A stretch of 64,000 bases of DNA from Vibrio sp. Y2-5 (lineage in GTDB: Bacteria; Pseudomonadota; Gammaproteobacteria; Enterobacterales; Vibrionaceae), in assembly GCF_014596725.1 (NCBI RefSeq), contig NZ_JACVEG010000006.1, positions 178,049 to 242,048 on the forward strand, in the 5' to 3' direction. Shown in pieces: positions 18,040-28,518 of this stretch. Position numbers and translations under genes: made by a program. The notes under the pieces were generated by a model. That model was not told the origin of the DNA. It made no database searches and saw nothing but the letters and a program-made list of their open reading frames with translations. Position 1 is the first letter of the stretch. Every line of letters starts with the position of its first letter.

Positions 18040-19047
18040 TTGAACACCAAATTTTCTGCCATTGCTTTGGCAACTGTATCGTTTATTGCAACATCATCTA
18101 GTACAGCTTTCGCTGCCGATAACACTCTAACTGTCTATACCTATGACTCATTTGCTGCTGAGTGGGGACCAGGTCCTGCTATTGAGAAAGCATTTGAAGC
18201 TCAATGTGGTTGTGATTTGAATTTTGTCGCTCTGGATGACGGTGTGTCTATCTTGAACCGTCTGCGTCTAGAAGGTGACAAAACCAAAGCGGATATCGTG
18301 CTGGGTCTTGATAACAACCTTATGGTAGAAGCGAAACAAACCGGTTTGTTGGCACCACACTCAGTTGATACACAGTCTCTTCAAGTACCGAACGGCTGGA
18401 GCGACGATACTTTCGTTCCTTACGACTATGGCTATTTTGCTTTTGTTTACAACAAAGAAAAATTAACGAACCCACCAAAGAGCCTCAAAGAACTGGTTGA
18501 AAGTCGTGATGATCTGAAAGTTATCTATCAAGATCCACGCACTTCGACACCGGGGCAAGGTCTGTTGCTTTGGATGAAATCTGTCTATGGCGATAAAGCC
18601 ACTGAGGCATGGAAGAAGTTAGCGAAGAAAACTGTGACTGTGACGAAAGGTTGGTCTGAGTCTTATTCTATGTTCTTGAAAGGCGAGTCTGACCTAGTTC
18701 TTTCATACACTACTTCTCCTGCATACCACCTGATTGCTGAAAATGACGCTCGCTTTGCAACGGCTGACTTCTCTGAAGGCCATTATATGCAAGTTGAAGT
18801 GGCCGCGAAGGTGAAGACAAGTCAGCATCAAAAACTCGCTGATGAGTTTATGAGCTTTATTCTTAGCAATGATTTTCAGTCTGTGATTCCTACAGGCAAC
18901 TGGATGTATCCGGTGACAAACATTGAGTTACCAGAAGGTTTTGATACCCTTTCAGTACCGCAAAAGTCTTTAACTTTCACCGCAGACGAAGTGGCGAAAG
19001 AGCGTAAAGCTTGGGTTCGTGAATGGCAAAACGCCCTAACTTTTTAA
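18040..19047 (+). CDS. thiB: Thiamine/TPP ABC transporter substrate-binding protein
   Basis: 335 residues. The start appears to be TTG, behind a strong GAGGAG; no ATG fits the signal peptide. The signal peptide covers about residues 1-25 (ending AFA). The mature start DNTLTVYTYDSFAAEWGPGP and the KGWSESYSMFLKGE segment are typical of ThiB. It binds thiamine and its phosphates in the periplasm and delivers them to ThiPQ. It is the first gene of the TPP-riboswitch operon; a TTG start may add further restraint to expression. Confidence 0.95.
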   Translation: MNTKFSAIALATVSFIATSSSTAFAADNTLTVYTYDSFAAEWGPGPAIEKAFEAQCGCDLNFVALDDGVSILNRLRLEGDKTKADIVLGLDNNLMVEAKQTGLLAPHSVDTQSLQVPNGWSDDTFVPYDYGYFAFVYNKEKLTNPPKSLKELVESRDDLKVIYQDPRTSTPGQGLLLWMKSVYGDKATEAWKKLAKKTVTVTKGWSESYSMFLKGESDLVLSYTTSPAYHLIAENDARFATADFSEGHYMQVEVAAKVKTSQHQKLADEFMSFILSNDFQSVIPTGNWMYPVTNIELPEGFDTLSVPQKSLTFTADEVAKERKAWVREWQNALTF

Positions 19048-19061
19048 CGTCTAAGGTTTAA

Positions 19062-20666
19062 GTGAGTTTGAACTCTGTACCTAAAATAGGCATTGGGGTC
19101 GCGATATTGGTCGCGACCTTTGTCATTTCTGCATTGTGTGCATTACTTCTCCATGCGCCTAGCCTGAATTTTGCTCAGGTCTGGCAGGATCCGTATTACC
19201 GTCACGTCACTCAGTTCAGTTTTTATCAGGCCAGTCTCTCGATGTTATTGAGTGTCGGCTTCGCGGTTCCGGTCGCCCATGCGTTATACAGAAGGCGATT
19301 TAGGGGCAGAAGCCTGCTGATCAAACTGTTTGCCACAACATTGGTGCTTCCAGTACTTGTGGGCGTATTTGGGCTGTTGGCAATATACGGCAATAGTGGA
19401 TTGCTGGCGGAGGTACTGAGTTGGTTTGAATTGAACTTGCCTTTTTCTATCTACGGATTGAACGGCATTTTACTGGCACATTTTTTCTTTAACCTTCCTT
19501 ACGCCAGTCGTTTGTTATTACAAGCATTAGAGTCGATTCCTGAAGAGCAGCATAAGTTGTGTGCGCATTTGGGGATGAGTCACTGGCATAAATTTCGTTG
19601 GGTTGAGTGGCCACGAATTCGTCAGCAATTACCCCATGTTTGTGGCTTAGTCTTCATGTTGTGTTTCACCAGTTTTGCCACTGTGATGGCACTTGGGGGC
19701 GGGCCAAAATCGACCACTATTGAACTCGCCATCTACCAAGCGATCAAGTTTGATTTCGACCTACAAGCCGGTGCTCTATTGGCGCTATGGCAGATCATTC
19801 TTTGCAGCATTTTGTATTTATCGATTCAGAAGCTCGCCAAGCCGATAGCCGTAACGGCGGGCAATGTGGCAACGCATCACGTGGTTAGCCGAGATTCAAA
19901 CAAGGCACGTTGTTGGGATGGATTCTGGATACTGTTTGTTATTCTACTTGTGGTACCGCCGCTCTTTATGGTGGTGATGAGTGGTATTAACGGGCAGGCT
20001 TTTACTGTATTAACCGATAGCAAATTCTGGCATGCGTTTTCTGCATCCATACAGGTGGCGTTGTTGGCTTCTTCGTTTGCTTTGGTTGCAGGGATAGCAA
20101 TTCTTATCACAACGCGTTTTTGGCGCATCCGATATCAAACCAAAAAAGCGACCACGCTTGAGTTAACCGGAACTATCATTTTGGTTACTCCGGGGCTGGT
20201 GGTCAGTACTGGATTATTTTTGTTGCTACGCAGCATTACTGATGCATTCAGCTTTGCATTTTGGGTTGTGGTGGCCGTTAATGCTCTGATGGCTTTGCCT
20301 TACGTGTTAAAAACACTGGCTCAACCAATGTTGCATACCGAGCAACAATATCAGTTTCTTTGTGCATCGTTGGGCATTCGCGGCTGGCATCGTATTAGAT
20401 TGATAGAAGGAAAAGCCTTGAGTAAGCCGATGGCGCATGCTTTTGCAATCAGCTTTTTGCTCTCTATGGGTGATCTCAGCGCGATAGCTTTATTTGGCAG
20501 CCAAGATTTCCGAACTCTACCGCTGTATTTATTCCAGCTACTCGGTAGTTATCAAATGGAGTCTGCCGCGGTGGTGTCACTCACGCTGTTGGTGATGAGT
20601 GTTGGCTGCTTTGCTGTGATCGAAAAACTCTTTATTGCTCATTCTTCCAGAGGTCGTGAATGTTAG
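19062..20666 (+). CDS. thiP: Thiamine/TPP ABC transporter permease
   Basis: 534 residues, GTG start 14 bases after thiB. It has two homologous permease halves with about 12 membrane helices and an ABC-permease EAA-like loop in each half (EEQHKLCAHLGMSHWHKFRWVEWP and TEQQYQFLCASLGIRGWHRI). It forms the membrane channel for ThiB-delivered thiamine. The end overlaps the thiQ start by seven bases. Confidence 0.95.
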   Translation: MSLNSVPKIGIGVAILVATFVISALCALLLHAPSLNFAQVWQDPYYRHVTQFSFYQASLSMLLSVGFAVPVAHALYRRRFRGRSLLIKLFATTLVLPVLVGVFGLLAIYGNSGLLAEVLSWFELNLPFSIYGLNGILLAHFFFNLPYASRLLLQALESIPEEQHKLCAHLGMSHWHKFRWVEWPRIRQQLPHVCGLVFMLCFTSFATVMALGGGPKSTTIELAIYQAIKFDFDLQAGALLALWQIILCSILYLSIQKLAKPIAVTAGNVATHHVVSRDSNKARCWDGFWILFVILLVVPPLFMVVMSGINGQAFTVLTDSKFWHAFSASIQVALLASSFALVAGIAILITTRFWRIRYQTKKATTLELTGTIILVTPGLVVSTGLFLLLRSITDAFSFAFWVVVAVNALMALPYVLKTLAQPMLHTEQQYQFLCASLGIRGWHRIRLIEGKALSKPMAHAFAISFLLSMGDLSAIALFGSQDFRTLPLYLFQLLGSYQMESAAVVSLTLLVMSVGCFAVIEKLFIAHSSRGREC

Positions 20667-21364
20667 TTTTAGAAAACGTACGTTATGAATATCAAAATGA
20701 GTGGTTTGAGTTTTGTTTGAATGTCCCACAAGGCGCGATTGTTTCTTTAATGGGACCAAGTGGCGCAGGCAAATCAACTTTGCTCAGCTTGGTGGCTGGA
20801 TTCATCGCGCCGAATAGTGGAAATGTGAGTGTTGCAGGCGAGTCACTTCTGGGTAAAGAGCCCTATCAGCGCCCATTCTCAATGTTGTTCCAAGAGCACA
20901 ACTTGTTTGCCCATTTAACGGTACGAGAAAACATCTCGTTGGGTTTGAATCCAAGCCTGAAGTTAACCGCTCAGCAAAAAGAGCAAGTTGATGTTGCCGC
21001 AAAACAGGTAGGGGTTGAGGAGTTTATGAATCGTCTGCCTCAAAGTCTTTCGGGTGGTCAGCGTCAGAGAGTGGCTCTCGCTCGATGTTTTGTACAGTCG
21101 CATCCCATCTGGCTGCTTGATGAACCGTTTTCAGCGTTGGATCCTTTGCTACGTGAGGAGATGCTCAGCTTAGTTAAACGCTTAGCAACGGAGCGCAATA
21201 TTACCGTGGTTATGGTGACTCACCATCTGAGTGATGCGAAAGCGATAGCTTCACATTTTGCATTTCTGGCTGAGGGGCAGGTACAAGTGTTTGGCGAGGT
21301 TGATGCGTTGTCATCTTCACATCCTCACCCTTTGCTCAGCGACTTCGTCAGAGCTGGAGAATAA
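20660..21364 (+). CDS. thiQ: Thiamine/TPP ABC transporter ATP-binding protein
   Basis: 234 residues. Walker A (GPSGAGKST) near residue 31, signature LSGGQRQRVALARC near 129, and Walker B (IWLLDEPFSALD) near 150. It powers ThiBP uptake. It overlaps thiP by seven bases and is followed directly by a strong terminator, so the operon thiBPQ ends here. Confidence 0.95.
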   Translation: MLVLENVRYEYQNEWFEFCLNVPQGAIVSLMGPSGAGKSTLLSLVAGFIAPNSGNVSVAGESLLGKEPYQRPFSMLFQEHNLFAHLTVRENISLGLNPSLKLTAQQKEQVDVAAKQVGVEEFMNRLPQSLSGGQRQRVALARCFVQSHPIWLLDEPFSALDPLLREEMLSLVKRLATERNITVVMVTHHLSDAKAIASHFAFLAEGQVQVFGEVDALSSSHPHPLLSDFVRAGE

Positions 21365-21365
21365 T

Positions 21366-21403
21366 AAAAAGCCTCACACAATAAAAATTGGTGAGGCTTT
21401 TTT
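21366..21403. terminator. Bidirectional terminator between thiQ and darP
   Basis: AAAAAGCCTCAC and GTGAGGCTTTTTT form a long stem with an A/T-rich loop, right after the thiQ stop. Confidence 0.88.
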
Positions 21404-21419
21404 GATGCAGAAAATTGCG

Positions 21420-21950
21420 TTACAAAATTGATGCGTCGTTATGCTCTTTCAACACTTGGAAGATTTCACGAGACGCTTTTGGTGGCTTATTCGCTGCTTT
21501 CTCTTTCTTCGCTTGGCGAGCAAGTTGGCGTAAGCGTTGGCGATCCATTTCTGGATATAAAACCATTGCGTCGTTAATAGCATCATCACCTTGCTCAACG
21601 ATACGATCACGCATCTGTTCAAGCTTGTGTAATACCGCTGTATTTTGTGAGTGTTTGTTGCGTAATTTGTCCAGCGCCGCTTGGATTGGCTCAGGATCAA
21701 TAGTACGCATCATTTTACCGATGTATTGCAGTTGACGACGTCTAGCTTCCATGTTGAAACGTTGCGCATCTTTGACCGCCAGTAGCAGATCTTCAGGCAT
21801 AGGTATTTTTGATAACTGTGATGATTTCAAACCAACCAGTTCTTCACCAAGCTTTTGCAGCGCAGTCATGTCATTTTTCATTTCGGTTTTACTAACCCAA
21901 ATGATCTCCTCTTCTTCTTCCCAAGGAGCTTTTTGGTTTTTACGTGCCAT
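21420..21950 (-). CDS. darP: Dual-action ribosomal maturation protein DarP (YjgA)
   Basis: 176 residues from the ATG at 21950; a TTG three codons earlier is possible. The acidic [18 protein letters not shown] start, the helical middle and the Arg/Lys-rich end ([33 protein letters not shown]) match YjgA/DarP, which acts late in 50S subunit maturation. It is divergent from pmbA, the same neighbour as in E. coli. Confidence 0.94.
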   Translation of the reverse strand: MARKNQKAPWEEEEEIIWVSKTEMKNDMTALQKLGEELVGLKSSQLSKIPMPEDLLLAVKDAQRFNMEARRRQLQYIGKMMRTIDPEPIQAALDKLRNKHSQNTAVLHKLEQMRDRIVEQGDDAINDAMVLYPEMDRQRLRQLARQAKKEKAANKPPKASREIFQVLKEHNDASIL

Positions 21951-22070
21951 TTTCTTCAACTATTGAGGTGTATATGTCAGCTATTTTAGCAAGAATCGTG
22001 GGGAGAAAGCGAAATTCTTGTTACTCTATAGCGAAGTAATTATTTCGAAAGCTCAATAGTTGGATGAGAT

Positions 22071-23414
22071 ATGGATGTAAAACAGCAAGTCGCTATGCAG
22101 CGCACCGAACTTGAAGCCGCAGTTGCGAAAGCGCTAGAGATGGCATCAGCCAGTGCAGATGCAGCTGAAGTTGCCATTACCAAGAGCACTGGTTTAAGTG
22201 TTTCTACTCGCATGTGTGAAGTAGAGAATGTTGAATTTAATAGTGATGGTGCTTTAGGTATCACTGTATATCGTGGACAACGTAAAGGTAGCGCCTCAAC
22301 TTCTGACTTAAGCGAAAAAGCGATTCAGCAGACTGTATTGGCAGCGTTAGATATCGCGAAATACACCTCGGAAGATCCATTCGCTGGACCTGCACCTAAA
22401 GAGCTTATGGTAAAAGAGATCCCCGATTTAGATCTGTTTCACCCAAATGCGATTGATCCAGACAGCGCGGCGAAGATTGCAATAGCCGCTGAGCAAGCTG
22501 CACTGAATGTTAGCGACAGAATTAAGCAAAGTGATGGCGCAAGTTATGACAGCCATTACGGCGTTAAAGTGTACGGAAACAGTCATGGCCTACTGGGTAG
22601 TTATGCGTCCAGTCGTCACAGCATTAGTTGTTGTGTGATTGGTGAAGGTAAAAATGGTGAGATGGAACGCGATTACAGCTACACCGTAGCTCGTCATTGC
22701 GATGATTTGTGGTCACCAGAAGTCGTGGGTAAAGACGCGGCTGAGAAAACCGTAAGCCGACTTGATGCGCAGAAATTGCAAACAGGCAAGTTCCCTGTGA
22801 TGTTTGCAGCCGACGTGGCTACGGGGCTACTTGGTCACTTAGTAATGGCAATCAGCGGTGGCAATCTATACCGTAAGTCATCATTCTTACTTGATCACTT
22901 AGGTAAGCAAATTCTTCCTAGCTGGTTTAATGTGTCTGAACGCCCTCATATTCTGCGAGGCCTTGCATCAAGCCCGTTCGACAGTGAAGGTGTGAGAACC
23001 GTTGATACAGAAATCATCACTGATGGTGTCCTTTCAACTTATCTTCTTACCAGCTACGCAGCGAGAAAAATGGGAATGACACCAACAGGTCATGCTGGTG
23101 GCATTCACAACTGCTTTGTGAAATCGACAGGGCAGAATTTTGAACAAATGCTGAAAGAGCTTGGTACTGGTCTGCTAGTGACAGAAGTTATGGGACAAGG
23201 CGTGAATGTTGTCACAGGCGACTATTCTCGTGGAGCGGCTGGTTTCTGGGTTGAAAACGGTGTGCTGCAATATCCGGTATCGGAAATCACTATCGCTGGT
23301 AATCTGAAAGATATGTTCAGTCAAATCGTCGCTGTGGGTAGCGATGTAGAAACGCGTTCACAAATTCAGACGGGTTCTATTTTGCTTGAGTCGATGAAAG
23401 TAGCAGGCGAGTAA
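22071..23414 (+). CDS. pmbA: Metalloprotease PmbA (TldE)
   Basis: 447 residues of the TldD/PmbA family. PmbA pairs with TldD to process microcin B17 and to degrade the CcdA antitoxin; in this pair the metal-binding HEXXXH motif sits in TldD, and none is visible here, as expected. Conserved segments include the [22 protein letters not shown] region and the C-terminal [15 protein letters not shown]. The tldD partner is not in the window. A terminator follows. Confidence 0.94.
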   Translation: MDVKQQVAMQRTELEAAVAKALEMASASADAAEVAITKSTGLSVSTRMCEVENVEFNSDGALGITVYRGQRKGSASTSDLSEKAIQQTVLAALDIAKYTSEDPFAGPAPKELMVKEIPDLDLFHPNAIDPDSAAKIAIAAEQAALNVSDRIKQSDGASYDSHYGVKVYGNSHGLLGSYASSRHSISCCVIGEGKNGEMERDYSYTVARHCDDLWSPEVVGKDAAEKTVSRLDAQKLQTGKFPVMFAADVATGLLGHLVMAISGGNLYRKSSFLLDHLGKQILPSWFNVSERPHILRGLASSPFDSEGVRTVDTEIITDGVLSTYLLTSYAARKMGMTPTGHAGGIHNCFVKSTGQNFEQMLKELGTGLLVTEVMGQGVNVVTGDYSRGAAGFWVENGVLQYPVSEITIAGNLKDMFSQIVAVGSDVETRSQIQTGSILLESMKVAGE

Positions 23415-23425
23415 ATTGAGAGAAC

Positions 23426-23459
23426 AAAAAAGCGCTGATGAAATTTCAGCGCTTTTTTT
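23426..23459. terminator. Bidirectional terminator between pmbA and mgtE
   Basis: AAAAAAGCGCTGA and TTCAGCGCTTTTTT pair around a short loop, in the gap between the two converging genes. Confidence 0.9.
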
Positions 23460-23487
23460 ATGTTTGTTTTTCAGATAAACAGACTTT

Positions 23488-24843
23488 TCAGATAAAAAGG
23501 GTGGCTAAACCTAAAAATACCGATAAGCCAACCACATCAGTAATGGTGGTGAGTGCCATACCGCCAGCCAGTGCTGGGTCGATGTTCATTTTCTTCAGTA
23601 TGACCGGAATCATTACGCCTGCGACGCCAGCTACAAAAAGGTTGGTCATCATGGCTGCGGAAATTATGCCACCTAACATCCATTCACCTTTCCAAGCGAC
23701 CACGATTGCACCGATGATCAGCGCCCAAAGAATACCGTTTAGAAATCCGATAGAGGCTTCTTTGAGTAACAACTCGCGTTTGTTACTATCACCGATGTGA
23801 CCTAAAGCTAAGCCACGAATGACCAGTGCGACAGTCTGGTTACCGGCCACACCACCCATCGATGGCACAATGGTCATCAACACGGCAATTGCCGCCATTT
23901 GGTCCAGAGTGGCTTCAAACATGTTTGATACAGAAGCGGCCGCTAATGCTGCCAGTACGTTTGCACCGAGCCAGATGCTGCGTTTACGCGCGGATTGAAC
24001 AACCGGGGCGAAGGTATCTTCGTCGTCATCCATACCCGCCATACTCATCATCGAGTGCTCTGCATCTTCACGGATAACGTCAACCACGTCATCGATGGTG
24101 ATACGGCCAACTAGATGCTGATTTTCATCCACCACAGGGGCAGAAACCCAGTTACGGCGTTCAAACAGACTAGCTACGTCTGAGTCTTTGGCATCGACCT
24201 TAATCGCTTCGTCTGCGTCTTCCATGATGTCGCTGACAGAGACATCCACCTGAGCGGTGATCAGTGCTGTTAACGATAGATGACCAATCAGACGGCTTTC
24301 CGCGTCGATAACATAAAGAGCATCGGTGGCTTCTGGTAGCTCGCCTTTCATTCTCAGGTAACGCAATACAACATCGACATCAACATCACCACGGATGGTG
24401 ATAACGTCGGTGTTCATCAAGCCGCCAGCGGTATCTTCTGGGTAGGATAGCGCCGTTTCTACACGCAGACGATCTGCGGAGTCCATCTGATCGAGAACTT
24501 CACGAGAGAGATCGTCAGGTAAGCTACGAAGAACGTAGGCCACATCATCGGTGTCCATACCTTCGGTAGCTTCTGCCAGCTTCTCCGGTGCCATTTTCGA
24601 AACGAGGGCATCTTTGACGTCTTCGTTTAGTTCATCAAGAATTTCACCGTAATCTTCAGGGTCGGTCAGTTGCCACAGTACGTAACGTGCTTTGCGAGGC
24701 GAGGCTTCAAGTAGATGTGCAATGTCTTCCGGTTCCATGTCCTGTAATTGTCTACGGACATGAACGAAGCGACCATTTTCTAATGCTTCTGTGATTTCTT
24801 GGAGGGTGTTATGTGCTTGGTCAAACTCGATTTGCTCGGCCAT
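23488..24843 (-). CDS. mgtE: Magnesium transporter MgtE
   Basis: 451 residues with the full MgtE layout. There is an N-terminal helical N domain (about 1-130), two CBS domains (about 135-255) that sense cytoplasmic Mg2+, a linking helix, and five membrane helices from about 285. The pore region contains PSMGGVAGNQTVALVIRGLALG, typical of the MgtE channel. GGAGG lies directly upstream of the ATG. It is the last gene on this strand after npr, but a 227-bp gap with an unusual folded leader precedes it, so it may have its own control. Confidence 0.95.
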   Translation of the reverse strand: MAEQIEFDQAHNTLQEITEALENGRFVHVRRQLQDMEPEDIAHLLEASPRKARYVLWQLTDPEDYGEILDELNEDVKDALVSKMAPEKLAEATEGMDTDDVAYVLRSLPDDLSREVLDQMDSADRLRVETALSYPEDTAGGLMNTDVITIRGDVDVDVVLRYLRMKGELPEATDALYVIDAESRLIGHLSLTALITAQVDVSVSDIMEDADEAIKVDAKDSDVASLFERRNWVSAPVVDENQHLVGRITIDDVVDVIREDAEHSMMSMAGMDDDEDTFAPVVQSARKRSIWLGANVLAALAAASVSNMFEATLDQMAAIAVLMTIVPSMGGVAGNQTVALVIRGLALGHIGDSNKRELLLKEASIGFLNGILWALIIGAIVVAWKGEWMLGGIISAAMMTNLFVAGVAGVMIPVILKKMNIDPALAGGMALTTITDVVGLSVFLGLATLFI

Positions 24844-24948
24844 GGCTTCCTCCTCGTGAATGAATATTTACAATGCGCAGCATAGTAACTTAATTCTATG
24901 TCTTATTTAATAGTAACTTGCTGGCAAAGATTAATTATTTGTTTCTCC

Positions 24949-25005
24949 ATAACTCGACGCTGACATTGGACGGCGCAATTCTATTCGCCGTGCGCATAGA
25001 GTTAT
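24949..25005 (-). promoter_or_regulatory. Nested stem-loop in the mgtE leader / npr 3' region
   Basis: Outer arms ATAACTC (24949-24955) and GAGTTAT (24999-25005) enclose inner arms ACGGCG (24970-24975) and CGCCGT (24986-24991). There is no T-run after it on the minus strand, so it is not a classical terminator. It lies about 105 bases before mgtE. A regulatory role in the leader is a guess from position. Confidence 0.45.
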
Positions 25006-25070
25006 TTTCACTTATCGATTTCTTCGGTAAATATTCCTGAGCATGCGCAGGTAATATTCATTGTGGCGTG

Positions 25071-25349
25071 TTATTCGTCTTCGTCGAATTTATCTTCAAT
25101 TAGATGACAAACTGCATCAAGTGCTTGTTCTGCTTGGGAGCCTTCGGCTGAAATGGTGACGTTCTGTCCTTGCGCTGATTCTAGCATTAGTAGCCCCATC
25201 ACACTGTCTGCCGTTGCCTCTTTGCCTTCTTGGCTTTGAATGGTAAGGATCGCGTCAAAGGATTGTGCTAGCTCCACTAGCTTTACTGCCGCTCGAGCGT
25301 GTAAACCAAGGCGATTCTGGATAAGAACAGTACGACTAGATTGCGGCAT
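25071..25349 (-). CDS. ptsO: Nitrogen-PTS phosphocarrier protein NPr
   Basis: 92 residues from the ATG at 25349 with GAGG upstream. The HPr-type active-site stretch [17 protein letters not shown] puts the phosphorylated histidine at residue 17. NPr passes phosphate from EI-Ntr to EIIA-Ntr (PtsN), whose gene lies two genes upstream, in a system that signals nitrogen and potassium status. It is 10 bases from rapZ and in the rpoN operon. Also called npr. Confidence 0.95.
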   Translation of the reverse strand: MPQSSRTVLIQNRLGLHARAAVKLVELAQSFDAILTIQSQEGKEATADSVMGLLMLESAQGQNVTISAEGSQAEQALDAVCHLIEDKFDEDE

Positions 25350-25359
25350 AGGGCATCCT

Positions 25360-26220
25360 CTATGAGTGATTTTTTTCCAGTGAAGTATGGCGGATTTGTA
25401 CTTGATGCCCCAACAGAGAGAAGTACTCCCCAAGTTGTTGCGTCAAATAAACTGAGCGGTGTTTGCCACCGGTACAACCAATGGCAATGGTTAAATAACT
25501 GCGGTTATTTTTCTCTAGCATTGGAAGCCATTGTTCAAAGAAGTGCTGAATCTGTTGTTTCAGTTCTATCACTTCACTGTGGCTCTCTAAAAATGATTTA
25601 ATCGGCGCATCTAACCCTGTAAGAGGGCGAAGCTCCGGTTGCCAATGAGGGTTCGGTAAAAAGCGAACATCAAATACGTAATCGGCATCACTCGGTAGGC
25701 CGTATTTAAAGCCAAAAGACTCAAATACCATCACGAGGTCTTTACGCTCTCGGCCTTCGATACGCATTCTCACTGTTTCACTCAGATCGTGCAGCGACTT
25801 CCCAGTACTGTCTAGCAGCAGGTCCGCTTGTTCTTTCAGAGGCTCCAACAAACGTTTTTCAAGCTCAATAGCTTGTTCCAATGTTGGTTTTTTGTCACTG
25901 AGTGAAAGAGGGTGGATACGACGCGTTTCACTATAGCGTTTGAGCAAAGTTTCTTTACTGGCGTCTAGAAACAGTACACTCACATCGTTGTTTTGCTTAA
26001 GTTGGTGAAGGATATCTTCAACTAAGGTCGGTTCTTTTGGCAGGTTACGAATGTCGATGCTGACGGCAACGTTTTGTTTACTGCCTTGTACTGATTGGAT
26101 AAATGAGTCCAACAGCACCACTGGCAGGTTATCAACACAGTAATAACCTAAATCTTCCAGAACTCTTAACGCAACGCTTTTGCCTGCGCCAGATTGACCA
26201 CTAACAACGATTAAACGCAT
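25360..26220 (-). CDS. rapZ: RNase adapter protein RapZ
   Basis: 286 residues. Walker A (GQSGAGKS) lies at residues 8-15. The C-terminal domain carries the conserved [14 protein letters not shown] segment. RapZ binds glucosamine-6-phosphate and guides RNase E to the small RNA GlmZ, which controls glmS and thus precursor supply for the envelope. Position between ptsN and npr is the standard arrangement. Confidence 0.96.
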   Translation of the reverse strand: MRLIVVSGQSGAGKSVALRVLEDLGYYCVDNLPVVLLDSFIQSVQGSKQNVAVSIDIRNLPKEPTLVEDILHQLKQNNDVSVLFLDASKETLLKRYSETRRIHPLSLSDKKPTLEQAIELEKRLLEPLKEQADLLLDSTGKSLHDLSETVRMRIEGRERKDLVMVFESFGFKYGLPSDADYVFDVRFLPNPHWQPELRPLTGLDAPIKSFLESHSEVIELKQQIQHFFEQWLPMLEKNNRSYLTIAIGCTGGKHRSVYLTQQLGEYFSLLGHQVQIRHTSLEKNHS

Positions 26221-26239
26221 AAGGCATACCTTAGTGTGG

Positions 26240-26698
26240 TTATTGAACCATTGGTGGCTGAACCATTATGTTGTACAGCTCTTCGTCGCTTTGAGCGTTA
26301 CGAAGCTGTTTTAACGTTTGTTTGTCGTTCAAGCGTTCCGCCATGCAAGAAAGGGTTTTTAAATGCTCTTTGCATTGTTCTTCAGGAACAAGCAGTGCAA
26401 ATAGAAGGTCAACAGGACGGTTATCGATAGAATCAAATTCGATAGGTTCTTCACATTGGAGTAATACCGCCACAGCGTTATCACTAGATGCCATTCGGGC
26501 GTGTGGGATGGCTATGCCATTACCAATACCGGTACTGCCCATCTTTTCACGGCTGAGCATGCATTCGAATAGTTCAGTTGCATTTTGTCCGGTGTATTCT
26601 GCAGCGATTTCGCTGATGATTTCGAGGGCTCTTTTTTTACTAGAGCATTGAACTGCACTTTTAGTGCAGTTCAATGAAAGTACTTCGCTTAATTGCAT
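26240..26698 (-). CDS. ptsN: Nitrogen-PTS enzyme IIA (PtsN, EIIA-Ntr)
   Basis: 152 residues with the EIIA type-2 fold. The phosphorylated histidine is H66 in [13 protein letters not shown]. It accepts phosphate from NPr and regulates potassium transport and other targets by direct binding. The start is two bases from the hpf stop, which suggests translational coupling in the rpoN-hpf-ptsN-rapZ-npr operon. Confidence 0.96.
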   Translation of the reverse strand: MQLSEVLSLNCTKSAVQCSSKKRALEIISEIAAEYTGQNATELFECMLSREKMGSTGIGNGIAIPHARMASSDNAVAVLLQCEEPIEFDSIDNRPVDLLFALLVPEEQCKEHLKTLSCMAERLNDKQTLKQLRNAQSDEELYNIMVQPPMVQ

Positions 26699-26700
26699 GA

Positions 26701-26988
26701 TTAATGGCTACTTAGCTTTTCTTTATGCTTGTTGAGTTGTCTAACGAGTTTATCCACTAGGCCATCTATCGCTGCGTACATGTTATCGTTATCCGCAGTG
26801 GCGTGGATCTCCCCTTGATTTACGTGGAGCGTAGCTTCGGCGATCTGGTGTAATTTTTCAACACGTAAAATCACTTGAATGCTGTTTATATGATCAAAAA
26901 AGCGTTCTAGTTTATCGAATTTGGAGTGAACATAGTCTTGCATTGAATCGGTAAGATCAATGTGATGGCCTTGGATATTGATTTGCAT
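26701..26988 (-). CDS. hpf: Ribosome hibernation promoting factor (short HPF)
   Basis: 95 residues of the short HPF/YfiA family: MQINIQGHHIDLTDSMQDYVHSKFDKLERFF start and the NQGEIHATADNDNMYAAIDGLVDKL end region. It binds the 30S subunit in stationary phase and helps form 100S ribosome dimers. It lies just after rpoN, where it was long known as the modulator gene of sigma-54 operons. Confidence 0.95.
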   Translation of the reverse strand: MQINIQGHHIDLTDSMQDYVHSKFDKLERFFDHINSIQVILRVEKLHQIAEATLHVNQGEIHATADNDNMYAAIDGLVDKLVRQLNKHKEKLSSH

Positions 26989-27011
26989 AGACTTTCCTTC
27001 TCTGTTTGGCC

Positions 27012-28475
27012 TTAAAGTAGGCGTTTACGCTGACTAGAGGGGGCAATCCCTAATGATTCACGGTATTTCGCAATCGTTCGTCTTGCGACCTGAATCCCCT
27101 GATCAGCAAGTAGAGCCGCGATTTTACTGTCACTTAACGGTTTTGCTGGGGTTTCCGCAGCAACCAGTTTCTTGATCAGTGCACGAATCGCGGTAGATGA
27201 ACATTCTCCACCATTGTCAGTGCTGACGTGACTAGAGAAAAAGTACTTCAGTTCAAATATACCTCGTGGGGTATGCATATATTTCTGTGTCGTAACACGA
27301 GAAATGGTTGATTCATGCATTTCCACGGCTAAAGCGACGTCATTTAAGACCATCGGCTTCATGGCTTCTTCGCCATATTCAAAGAAATCACGCTGGTGTT
27401 CAACTATGCATTTGGCAACTTTGAGCAAAGTCTCGTTTCGACTTTCTAAGCTTTTGATTAACCATTTTGCCTCTTGCAAATTGGTGCGGATATAATTGCT
27501 GTCAGCACTGTTACCGCGACCAAGGTTTGCGTACTGCTGGTTCACTTTCAATTTTGGAACGCTGTCTGGATTGATGGTGACAATCCATTTGCCATGCTCT
27601 TTGTACACGGAAACATCAGGAATGACGTACTCTGCGTGCTCTGAGGCAATGCGGCTACCTGGTCGTGGATCCAACTGCTGAATCAGTTGAAGCACTTCGC
27701 GTAAATCCTCTTCTTTGAGTTTAGTCTCTTTCAATATGAGTTTGTAATCGCGATTACCAAGTTGATCGATATGATTAGCCAATATTTGTTTAGCGCTGTC
27801 TAACCAAGGAGTATCTTCAGGGTAGGTTGCCAATTGTAAGAGTAGGCAATCTTGGAGGTTTAGAGAAGCAACGCCGAGCGGATCAAACTGTTGAATGCGC
27901 TTTCGTACCGCTTCAATTTCGTCTAGTTCGATTTCTTCGCTGTGGAAATTCTCTTGGATATCTTCTAAAGAAACGGTGAGATAACCGTAGTCGTCAATCG
28001 CATCGATTAACGCGAGAGCAATTGAGTGGTCATTTTCGCTGAAGGGGGTAAGGTCGAGCTGCCACAAAAGATAGTCTTGCAACGTTTGTGTCGTTTCGCC
28101 TTGGTACACAGGCATATCATCATCCAATGCGATACCAGTGCTACCAGTATTCGCGCTGTAAACATCGTCCCAAGTCGTGTCTATTTCCAATTCAGCGCTG
28201 ATTTCGGATTTTTCAATCAGTTCCGAACTATCTTGAGGTTCAATCTCTAAGATTTCGGCACTGTTGTCTTTTTCCTCATGACCATTCGTCAAGCTTTCAA
28301 CTGATGACTGTTCATCTCCGGGTTCTTCAACATCCAATAGGGGATTAGAATCCAACGCTTCTTGAATCTCTTGTTGCAGATCGAGTGTTGACAGTTGCAA
28401 TAAGCGAATGGCTTGTTGCAACTGTGGTGTCATAGCTAACTGTTGGCCTAACTTAAGCTGTAATGAGGGTTTCAT
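27012..28475 (-). CDS. rpoN: RNA polymerase sigma-54 factor
   Basis: 487 residues. Region I is Gln/Leu-rich ([23 protein letters not shown]...), region II is acidic (about 50-115), and the C-terminal RpoN box [10 protein letters not shown] lies at residues 464-473. Sigma-54 directs nitrogen, flagellar and quorum-sensing-linked promoters that need ATP-driven activators. It follows lptB by 43 bases and heads the nitrogen-PTS group. Confidence 0.97.
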   Translation of the reverse strand: MKPSLQLKLGQQLAMTPQLQQAIRLLQLSTLDLQQEIQEALDSNPLLDVEEPGDEQSSVESLTNGHEEKDNSAEILEIEPQDSSELIEKSEISAELEIDTTWDDVYSANTGSTGIALDDDMPVYQGETTQTLQDYLLWQLDLTPFSENDHSIALALIDAIDDYGYLTVSLEDIQENFHSEEIELDEIEAVRKRIQQFDPLGVASLNLQDCLLLQLATYPEDTPWLDSAKQILANHIDQLGNRDYKLILKETKLKEEDLREVLQLIQQLDPRPGSRIASEHAEYVIPDVSVYKEHGKWIVTINPDSVPKLKVNQQYANLGRGNSADSNYIRTNLQEAKWLIKSLESRNETLLKVAKCIVEHQRDFFEYGEEAMKPMVLNDVALAVEMHESTISRVTTQKYMHTPRGIFELKYFFSSHVSTDNGGECSSTAIRALIKKLVAAETPAKPLSDSKIAALLADQGIQVARRTIAKYRESLGIAPSSQRKRLL

Positions 28476-28518
28476 TCAGTAACGACTACCTTGTTGTTAG
28501 AATTGCCCATGATATTAA

